From the NCBI RefSeq assembly GCF_002395745.1, contig NZ_DGUN01000044.1, positions 94,310 to 110,551 of the forward strand: a stretch of DNA of 16,242 bases. The letters are read 5' to 3'. How positions within the stretch are numbered: the stretch's first letter is position 1; every line of letters starts with the position of its first letter. Below the pieces are notes generated by a model. The model was not told the DNA's origin, made no database searches, and was given only the letters and a program-made list of their open reading frames with translations. Shown here one piece after another: positions 1-4,560 of the stretch. Source of the stretch: Fibrobacter sp. UBA4309 (lineage in GTDB: Bacteria; Fibrobacterota; Fibrobacteria; Fibrobacterales; Fibrobacteraceae). The position numbers were made by a program, and so were the translations under genes.

Positions 1-83
1 AGAAGGTCGCTGCTAAGAAGCCGGCTGCCAAGAAGCCCGCTGCTAAGAAGCCGGCTGCCAAGAAGGCTGCTGCTAAGAAGTAA
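1..83 (+). CDS. Histone H1-like Lys/Ala/Pro-rich protein, C-terminal end (partial)
   Basis: The frame is open from the window edge (first full codon at 3) to TAA at 81-83. The visible 26 residues are almost only Lys, Ala and Pro in an AAKKP pentapeptide repeat, the composition of eukaryotic histone H1 tails and bacterial H1-like proteins (Hc1, AlgP type), which bind DNA without sequence specificity. Only the tail is visible, so the fold of the rest is unknown. A Lys/Ala-rich tail on another protein (for example a ribosomal or HU-like protein) is equally possible. A strong intrinsic terminator follows 27 nt after the stop, so this is the last gene of its transcript. Confidence 0.7.
   Translation, partial: KVAAKKPAAKKPAAKKPAAKKAAAKK
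3..80 (+). repeat. 30-nt in-frame tandem repeat encoding (AAKKP)n
   Basis: A 30-nt unit starting gctgctaagaagccggctgc at 9 recurs almost exactly at 39, then a shortened unit with one extra gct codon at 66-80. Each unit encodes two AAKKP pentapeptides. The near-identity at wobble positions indicates recent duplication by slippage or recombination rather than protein-level convergence. Confidence 0.8.
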
Positions 84-109
84 TTCTTCTTTAAAAGCTC
101 TCTTTTGGG

Positions 110-140
110 AAGGACTCGCGCAAGCGAGTCCTTTCTTTTT
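110..140 (+). terminator. Intrinsic terminator after the H1-like gene
   Basis: Perfect 10-bp stem (110-119 paired with 124-133) closed by a GCAA tetraloop, with the T-rich stretch TTTCTTTTT at 132-140. It lies between the stop of the H1-like gene and the next start, and probably ends that transcript. The reverse strand has no comparable T run after the stem. Confidence 0.85.
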
Positions 141-154
141 CGGGAACATTCTTT

Positions 155-160
155 TACTAT
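155..160 (+). promoter_or_regulatory. Possible -10 element (TACTAT) giving a very short leader
   Basis: TACTAT lies 10 nt before the ATG at 171, just downstream of the terminator. A start site 6-8 nt further on would leave a leader of only a few nt, and there is no SD sequence before the ATG. No convincing -35 is visible, so this is tentative. Confidence 0.35.
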
Positions 161-170
161 CTTTCTATAC

Positions 171-524
171 ATGACAGAAAACGATTTAGCAGAACTACAG
201 AACATTCCCTTCGAAGAACGCATCAAGCGTGTCGAAAAGCTCCTCGAGGAGAAATCTTCCCCCCGGGCATTTGAACTGGGAGTGCTTCTCGCACTAAAAA
301 TGGGCCAGGAAATTCGCGAAAAGAAACCTCTCGGAAGCGAATCGGGCGATCTGGTCGCCAGCTGGAACGGAAAATATCCTGATTCTGTCATCGAAGAAGC
401 CATTGCAAGCGCCAAGGAATTCCTGTTGCACCCCGGCAAAATCGCCGAGAAGATCAAGGAAAGCCTGCTGAAGAAACAGGAAAAGGCTCAAGCCGAAGAC
501 GTGGGAGAGAAAAATGAGCAATAA
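171..524 (+). CDS. Hypothetical 117-residue protein translationally coupled to Ppx/GppA
   Basis: Unrecognised family. The first sensible start is ATG at 171; an in-frame TTG at 105 would run through the terminator hairpin and is rejected. The protein is acidic at the N-terminus, has charged predicted helices (residues about 5-30, 75-110) around a central stretch with SWNGKYPD near residue 60, and ends in a Lys/Glu-rich segment. No signal peptide, membrane segment or metal-binding Cys pair is seen. Its last codons overlap the ppx start by 11 nt, so the two are almost certainly co-translated and may act together, perhaps as a regulator or partner of the phosphatase. That role is inference from context only. 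Confidence 0.75.
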   Translation: MTENDLAELQNIPFEERIKRVEKLLEEKSSPRAFELGVLLALKMGQEIREKKPLGSESGDLVASWNGKYPDSVIEEAIASAKEFLLHPGKIAEKIKESLLKKQEKAQAEDVGEKNEQ

Positions 525-1557
525 GCTACTCGCCACCGTCGATATCGGCAGCATGAGCTGCATCATGCTCATCGCCGCATTCGAAGACGCACCCGCGACA
601 CCCGCCCCGGCAGAAAATGCAGATTCCGGGACCGCGCCGGTTGCCGAACCGCGTCAGATTCTGGTCCCGAAGCTCCAAAAGGTGAAAATCTGCAAGCTCG
701 GCGAAGATATTTACGAACACGGACGCATTTCCGAGAAGAAAATCGAGGAACTCGTCGCCATCATGACGTCATTCCGCATGGATTTACACGCCCTCGGCGC
801 CGACATCCAGGCCGTCGCCATGACAGAGGCCATGCGCAGGGCCGAAAACCAGGAAGAAGTCATCGACGCGGTCGAAAAGGCTCTCTGGTTCCGCCCGCGC
901 ATCATCACCGGCGAAGAAGAAGGCAAGCTCACCTACCGTTCCGTAAAGGAATGGCACGGCGAAGGCATCGTCACCATCGATATCGGCGGCGGTTCCACCG
1001 AACTCAGCAACGGCGAGACCACGTTCTCGATTCCCGTCGGCGCACTCAAGATGTTCAAGGCGATGGGCCCGATTCCTGGACCGGAATACAAGAAGTTCGT
1101 GAAGGAGACCTTCAAGGAAGTGAGCTTCAAGGGCATGACCAAGAAGCCCGTCTACCTTATCGGCGGTACGGGAACCGCACTCGCTATGGTCTACCTCGAC
1201 AAGCCGAAGTTCGACTACAAGGCCATCGAAGGTCTCGAGATGAGCATCAACGACCTCGACGCCGTCACCACGCGCATCTCCAACCTCTCCAAGGAACTCC
1301 GCGCGATGCTCCCCGGCCTCGAAAACGGCAGGAGCGACGTCATCATCTGCGGACTTTTCTGGCTGAAGTCCCTCCTGGAGAAATTGCGTGTCGAAAAATT
1401 CTTCATCAGCACCGCGGGTATCCGCTTCGGGCTATTGTACCCGCCGGAACCGGAACCCGAAGCAAAACCGAAGGCGAAAAAGACCCCGCCCTGGATGAAG
1501 AAAAAGGAAGAAGAGAATCCCTCCACCTCTGCGGCTGAAGGTGCGGAAGGCGCCTAG
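514..1557 (+). CDS. Ppx/GppA-family exopolyphosphatase / pppGpp phosphatase
   Basis: Cytosolic phosphatase of the ASKHA fold that hydrolyses polyphosphate and/or pppGpp; sequence alone does not separate the two activities. Visible family motifs are the phosphate-1 loop VDIGS (9-13), TEAMRRAEN (104-112), the GEEEGKL catalytic-Glu segment (133-139), the phosphate-2 loop DIGGGSTE (156-163), GGTGTALA (about 217-224) and a terminal STAGIRFGLL. At 347 residues it matches the short Ppx form without a C-terminal HD domain. Two oddities are an Ala/Pro-rich insert at about 26-47 where the family usually has a short turn, and a Pro/Lys/Glu-rich tail of about 40 residues. The ATG has a good SD (GGGAG, 503-507) and overlaps the upstream 117-residue gene. 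The stop shares a CTAG with the convergent gene. Confidence 0.88.
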   Translation: MSNKLLATVDIGSMSCIMLIAAFEDAPATPAPAENADSGTAPVAEPRQILVPKLQKVKICKLGEDIYEHGRISEKKIEELVAIMTSFRMDLHALGADIQAVAMTEAMRRAENQEEVIDAVEKALWFRPRIITGEEEGKLTYRSVKEWHGEGIVTIDIGGGSTELSNGETTFSIPVGALKMFKAMGPIPGPEYKKFVKETFKEVSFKGMTKKPVYLIGGTGTALAMVYLDKPKFDYKAIEGLEMSINDLDAVTTRISNLSKELRAMLPGLENGRSDVIICGLFWLKSLLEKLRVEKFFISTAGIRFGLLYPPEPEPEAKPKAKKTPPWMKKKEEENPSTSAAEGAEGA

Positions 1558-2513
1558 ACTTCCACCAGCGTCGCGACGAGGCAAGAATCCTTCGTAGTGC
1601 CGCTACCCGCAAAATCGATATCCTGCCCGCGCTTCCAAGCAGTGCGGGCTTTTTTGTGTACCGACCTGACGGCATCAAGCACGTCGCGCGCGAACGAATC
1701 GAGCGCGAACTCGCTGTAGTTGGAACTCACCATGAAGAATCCGCCCGGATTCAAAATCGAGGCGCAGTCCGCCACAAGCGGCATCAAATGTTCGCGCACG
1801 TTGAAGTTCATCCCCTTAAAGCGCGCGAAACTCGGCGGGTCGAGAACGATTCCATCAAACTTGAGGCCCTTCTTTGCGGCCCAGCGCACATATTCGAGCG
1901 CATTCCCGCGAAAAAATTCACCGGGGCGCAGGTCGAGGCCGTTCAAGGCGTAGTTTTCGCGGCCCTTGTCGAGAATCTTCCCGCTGATGTCGGCGTTCGT
2001 GGCGATTGCGGCACCGCCGAGGCGCGCATGCACCGAGAAACTGCACGTGTAGCTGAAGAGGTTCAAAAAGCGCACGTTATTAGACATCGCGCGAAAGCGT
2101 TCCTCCACCTCGAGGCGCACGTGCCGCATGTCAAGGAACAGCCCCGGATTGACGGTATCGAGCAGGTCCACATGGAATTTCGCGTTCCCCTCGCGTACCG
2201 TACCCGCGGCATCTTCGCGTGACCCGTAGGCAACTTCCATCGGCGCGTTCTCGAGCGACTTGCCCGAGCGCGAGAGGCGTTCCTTCACCACGACGCATAC
2301 CGGATTGAACGTCTCCACCACCGCATCTACGATTGCGCGACGTTCCCGCAGAAGTTCATCCCCGAAATACTGCACCTGGAAGCGGTCGCCAAAGCGGTCG
2401 AGCGTGAGTCCCGGGAAACCGTCGGCGGCCCCGTTCACGACGCGGTACGCGTCCGTCACATCGAACAGCGGCGCACGTTTTTCAAATGCAGTCCTAAGTA
2501 AATTCTTCATCAT
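1554..2513 (-). CDS. Class I SAM-dependent rRNA methyltransferase, RlmI/RlmK-like
   Basis: Rossmann-fold RNA methyltransferase of 319 residues. In order it has an EEHEH-type substrate domain (about 20-110, including DGFPGLTLDRFGD), GLFLDMR (124-130), SAM-binding motif I FLNLFSYTCSFSVHA (149-163), NADIS (173-177), catalytic DPPSFAR (225-231) and SSNYSEF (263-269). The last motif resembles the SNN of the RlmK (m7G2069) domain more than the FSCSG that carries the nucleophilic Cys in RlmI (m5C1962). No N-terminal PUA domain is present, unlike RlmI. The exact rRNA target is therefore uncertain; guanine-N7 methylation of 23S rRNA is the better guess. The start is ATGATG at 2508-2513, no SD is visible, and TTATAG abuts the start. 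It converges on ppx with a 4-nt overlap. Confidence 0.85.
   Translation of the reverse strand: MMKNLLRTAFEKRAPLFDVTDAYRVVNGAADGFPGLTLDRFGDRFQVQYFGDELLRERRAIVDAVVETFNPVCVVVKERLSRSGKSLENAPMEVAYGSREDAAGTVREGNAKFHVDLLDTVNPGLFLDMRHVRLEVEERFRAMSNNVRFLNLFSYTCSFSVHARLGGAAIATNADISGKILDKGRENYALNGLDLRPGEFFRGNALEYVRWAAKKGLKFDGIVLDPPSFARFKGMNFNVREHLMPLVADCASILNPGGFFMVSSNYSEFALDSFARDVLDAVRSVHKKARTAWKRGQDIDFAGSGTTKDSCLVATLVEV
1625..1655 (+). terminator. Intrinsic terminator for ppx, inside the convergent methyltransferase gene
   Basis: A 9-bp stem with one G-U pair (1625-1633 with 1641-1649), a 7-nt loop and a run of six T (1650-1655) on the plus strand. It is oriented to stop transcription from ppx, whose stop codon is about 70 nt upstream, although the bases also encode residues near the C-terminus of the minus-strand methyltransferase. 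There is no T run on the minus side, so it should not stop the methyltransferase transcript. Confidence 0.8.
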
Positions 2514-2543
2514 CTATAACGCATGCCCAAAATTTTCGAAGAC

Positions 2544-2591
2544 TTCTTTCGTCTTTCGTCTGTAGCGAGCATGGCGAGCGTTCTTTCGTCT
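2544..2591. repeat. Intergenic tctttcgtct repeats and duplicated gcgagc
   Basis: The 76-nt gap between nrdR and the methyltransferase gene holds tctttcgtct three times (at about 2545, 2552 and 2582; the first and last preceded by t) and gcgagc twice around atg (2565-2579). The copies are direct, not inverted, so no hairpin forms. This could be a short intergenic repeat family or local slippage. Confidence 0.5.
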
Positions 2592-3036
2592 AAGTTTTAT
2601 CCAGCGTCTTGATCTGGTCCACGAACTCGCCGACTTCCTTGAATTCTCGGTAGATGGACGCGAACCTCACGTAGGCGACAGGGTCCAATTTCTTGAGTTC
2701 CTGCATCACGAGGTTCCCGATGGTATCGTAACCCACCTCGGAATTGTCGTTCGCCTGCAGGGCGTTCTCCACGCGTGTCGCCAGTTCTTCGATATCCTCG
2801 GTCGAAAGCGGACGCTTCTTGCAAGAGTTCATGATGCCGCGGATAAGCTTTTCGCGCTGGAACGGCTGCTTTTCGCCACTCCGCTTGATAACCGTCAACG
2901 GCTGGAGTTCGATATACTCGCGAGTAGTGAACCTGCGGCCACACGCCAGGCATTCACGCCGTCTGCGTATGGCGGTTCCGCTCACGCGGCTATCGACCAC
3001 CTTGTCGTTGTCTTGCTTGCAAAAAGGGCAAATCAT
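2590..3036 (-). CDS. nrdR: Transcriptional repressor NrdR
   Basis: Global repressor of ribonucleotide reductase genes, binding NrdR boxes when its ATP-cone is loaded with dATP/ATP. The 148-residue length is typical. The N-terminus has the four-Cys zinc ribbon (C3, C6, C29, C32) with the DSR and RRRREC segments, and an ATP-cone domain covers about 47-137 (VIKRSGEKQPFQREKL onward). It lies downstream of the FISUMP lipoprotein gene on the same strand with a 36-nt gap that contains its own promoter. No NrdR box was recognised in the window. There is no SD, and the -10 lies only 6 nt before the ATG, predicting a leaderless or nearly leaderless mRNA. Confidence 0.97.
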   Translation of the reverse strand: MICPFCKQDNDKVVDSRVSGTAIRRRRECLACGRRFTTREYIELQPLTVIKRSGEKQPFQREKLIRGIMNSCKKRPLSTEDIEELATRVENALQANDNSEVGYDTIGNLVMQELKKLDPVAYVRFASIYREFKEVGEFVDQIKTLDKT

Positions 3037-3042
3037 GCCTAG

Positions 3043-3071
3043 AATATAGGATATTTCGCCAAAAAAAGCAA
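3043..3071 (-). promoter_or_regulatory. nrdR promoter (TTGCTT-17-TATATT)
   Basis: On the minus strand, -35 TTGCTT (3066-3071) and -10 TATATT (3043-3048) are separated by exactly 17 nt, a good sigma70-type match. Only CTAGGC separates the -10 from the nrdR ATG, so the expected start site falls on or next to the start codon. The -35 begins next to the stop of the upstream lipoprotein gene. Confidence 0.7.
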
Positions 3072-3072
3072 A

Positions 3073-3738
3073 CTAATCCTTGATGCAGCGGACGCTGAGC
3101 CACGTATCCTTGGGGAATGCGCCCGATTCCACGGATTCCTTCTCGTAATGCATCACGAACATGAGCGCCTTCGCGTCGTTTTTCTCCGTGGCGGTCCAGA
3201 AGAAGGCCCCGTTGTTGCTGAAGCTGCGCACGCCGTTCGTGTTGACATGCGAAACGGCCGCAGGCAAGGCAGCAAACCCGTAGTCATCCGTACCGACGAC
3301 ATAGTCCTTCTTGTCCTTGTCCCAATCGCGAGCAGCCTTGAGTTTCGTACCCGCCGTAGCCGAATCACCAGCGGCAGCAACCAGGTCGTTCCAGTCGTCT
3401 TCGCCCGGCAGGCGCCAACCGCGGGGGCATGCGTCCATTGCATCTTCCCAGGCGTACAGCCGCCCGTACTTTTCGTGAGATTTCCCGTCGTATTCGGGGA
3501 AAACCACGCTAGTTTCCGTTTCGTAGTTCAGGTTCTCAGCCATCCATACCCGCCCGCCGATAGTGACCGTGGCGTAAGTCTGGCCATCGCGCAAATCCTT
3601 GACCGTGCCCGCGTCGGGATTGTATTCGCTGCCCTTGTCGCCGGAACCGCCACCGCCTACAGACGAGGAGCCGTCGTCGCCGCAGGCGGCGAACAAGAAC
3701 GTCAATGCCAAAATGCAAATCAAAGAAAAACGTTTCAT
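3073..3738 (-). CDS. FISUMP-domain lipoprotein
   Basis: Predicted exported lipoprotein of 221 residues. The start MKRF at 3738 gives a standard lipoprotein signal (basic n-region, hydrophobic core, FAAC with lipidated Cys19). An ATG five codons upstream (3753) would blunt the signal peptide, and a GGGG stretch lies just before 3738. A Gly/Ser-rich linker (23-36) leads to the FISUMP domain (about 45-221), with the typical VTIGGRVWMAENLNY, YGRLYAWEDAM, CPRGWRLPGEDDW, FWTATE and LSVRCIKD blocks. The family is expanded in Fibrobacter and its biochemical role is unknown; two conserved Cys in the domain may form a disulfide. It is cell-envelope or surface located by inference. Confidence 0.92.
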   Translation of the reverse strand: MKRFSLICILALTFLFAACGDDGSSSVGGGGSGDKGSEYNPDAGTVKDLRDGQTYATVTIGGRVWMAENLNYETETSVVFPEYDGKSHEKYGRLYAWEDAMDACPRGWRLPGEDDWNDLVAAAGDSATAGTKLKAARDWDKDKKDYVVGTDDYGFAALPAAVSHVNTNGVRSFSNNGAFFWTATEKNDAKALMFVMHYEKESVESGAFPKDTWLSVRCIKD

Positions 3739-3767
3739 AGTACCCCAAATCATTTATCGGAAATATA

Positions 3768-3783
3768 GGAAACAAACGTTTCC
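3768..3783. promoter_or_regulatory. Inverted repeat upstream of the FISUMP gene
   Basis: GGAAAC-aaac-GTTTCC forms a perfect 6-bp inverted repeat (3768-3773 and 3778-3783) immediately upstream of a TATATT -10-like element for the minus-strand lipoprotein gene (revcomp about 3762-3767). It could be an operator, but 6-bp arms are short. Confidence 0.35.
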
Positions 3784-3929
3784 CGTCTGTAAATAACGCC
3801 ACGTAAACAAATTTTTTCGGCTCATTTCGGGGGTCTAAACCGTCTTATATAGTAGATAGGGACACTCCCTGTTCGCTGCGTCTGGCTATACACGCTAACA
3901 AAACATAGGAGTTCAAATGAAAAAAATTA

Positions 3930-3958
3930 TTGCATTTTCGCCTATTTATAATTATATT
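3930..3958 (+). promoter_or_regulatory. Toxin-antitoxin promoter (TTGCAT-17-TATATT)
   Basis: -35 TTGCAT (3930-3935) and -10 TATATT (3953-3958) are spaced 17 nt apart, with the toxin ATG at 3982 preceded by SD AAAGGA (3969-3974). The -35 lies inside the remnant ORF. Two further TATAAT hexamers overlap (3947-3952, 3958-3963), so the exact -10 is uncertain. Confidence 0.6.
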
Positions 3959-3966
3959 ATAATTAT
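3948..3966. promoter_or_regulatory. 19-nt palindrome over the toxin-antitoxin -10: candidate operator
   Basis: Two perfect 9-nt arms, ataattata and tataattat, flank a single t. The palindrome covers the -10 of the BrnT/BrnA operon. BrnA-type antitoxins autorepress their operons in known cases, so this is a natural operator candidate. AT-only palindromes also arise by chance in AT-rich DNA. Confidence 0.45.
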
Positions 3967-3981
3967 CCAAAGGAATACTAT

Positions 3982-4296
3982 ATGCAGATAGAATTCATTT
4001 GGGACGAGAAAAAGAATGCAACAAATCAAAAGAAACACGGCATTTCATTCGAAGAGGCAAAAACATGCTTCAAGGATGAACACGCCAGAGTATTTTTTGA
4101 CGAGGAACATTCATCAAAAGAAGATCGGTCAATTCTTGTGGGATTATCCGCAAACCTAAGGACACTAGTTGTTGTTTTTACAGAACAAATAGGAATAGAT
4201 GCAGAACACATCGTGAACCGCATAATCAGCGCCCGTAAAGCAACAAAAAAAGAATTTCAATACTACTGGAACGAAAGAAAGGGGGACTGCTTATGA
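3982..4296 (+). CDS. brnT: BrnT-family toxin (type II toxin-antitoxin, DUF497)
   Basis: Small 104-residue protein of the RelE-like BrnT family, ribonucleases that arrest growth by RNA cleavage when not bound by BrnA. Family signatures are FIWDEKKNATNQKKHGISFEEA (5-26), the EEHSSKEDRSILVGLS strand region (41-56), and the terminal RIISARKATKKEFQYY (80-95). The ATG at 3982 has SD AAAGGA. It overlaps the antitoxin gene by 4 nt (ATGA). The sequence is clearly more AT-rich than its neighbours, supporting horizontal acquisition. Toxin-first order is typical of brnTA. Confidence 0.9.
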   Translation: MQIEFIWDEKKNATNQKKHGISFEEAKTCFKDEHARVFFDEEHSSKEDRSILVGLSANLRTLVVVFTEQIGIDAEHIVNRIISARKATKKEFQYYWNERKGDCL

Positions 4297-4508
4297 AAAA
4301 AGAATACGACTTTTCAAAAATGAAGGCTGTAAAAAATCCATACGCCAAGTTTCTCAAAAAACAAATCACGATAAGGCTGAATTCCAGTACTATCGAGTAT
4401 TTTAAGAATATGGCGAAGGAAGTCGGCATTCCTTACCAGGTTCTGATAGATTCGTACCTGACGGACTGCGCGATAACAGGACGAAAATTGAAAATTCAAT
4501 GGAAATAA
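4293..4508 (+). CDS. brnA: BrnA-type / CopG-like antitoxin
   Basis: A 71-residue antitoxin expected to bind and neutralise the adjacent BrnT and to bind operator DNA. After an N-terminal YDFSKMKAVKNPYAKFLKK segment comes a ribbon-helix-helix core: strand QITIRLNSS (28-36), helix TIEYFKNMAKEVG (37-49) and IPYQVLIDSYLTDCA (50-64). This is the usual arrangement of antitoxins paired with DUF497 toxins. It overlaps brnT by 4 nt with a GGGGGA SD upstream (4281-4286). The stop is followed at once by a bidirectional terminator shared with tkt. It is AT-rich like brnT. Confidence 0.87.
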   Translation: MKKEYDFSKMKAVKNPYAKFLKKQITIRLNSSTIEYFKNMAKEVGIPYQVLIDSYLTDCAITGRKLKIQWK

Positions 4509-4510
4509 CA

Positions 4511-4543
4511 AAAAGCCGCTCCCGTGCGGGGAGCGGCCCTTTT
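4511..4543. terminator. Bidirectional terminator between brnA and tkt
   Basis: A 9-bp GC-rich perfect stem (4515-4523 with 4529-4537) is flanked by A5 on the left and CCTTTT on the right. On the minus strand the stem is followed by TTTTTG, a strong terminator for the transketolase gene that ends at 4561. On the plus strand it is followed by CCTTTT, a weaker one for the toxin-antitoxin operon. Confidence 0.85.
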
Positions 4544-4560
4544 AATATTTGTTCTTGAAA

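Larger units (their letters stand above)
3917..3991 (+). pseudogene. Probable 5' remnant of a secreted-protein gene, or a leader ORF
   Basis: ATG at 3917 follows an excellent SD (AGGAG, 3907-3911) and opens MKKIIAFS, the beginning of a signal peptide. After about 9 codons the sequence becomes AT-rich and Ile/Tyr-heavy and stops at TAG 3989-3991, inside the toxin gene start (3982). A -10-like TATATA at about 3846 and a leader of about 70 nt precede it. This looks like the intact promoter, leader and first codons of an exported protein whose body was replaced when the toxin-antitoxin cassette arrived. A real 24-residue leader peptide coupled to the toxin gene is the alternative. Confidence 0.45.

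Noticed and set aside
105..170. TTG start at 105 for the 117-residue protein
   Set aside because: Translation would pass through the terminator hairpin at 110-140, and the added residues are just its translation.
3847..3916. Riboswitch or structured leader before the 3917 ORF
   Set aside because: Only a short AGGGA/TCCCT hairpin is visible; no known riboswitch core was recognised.
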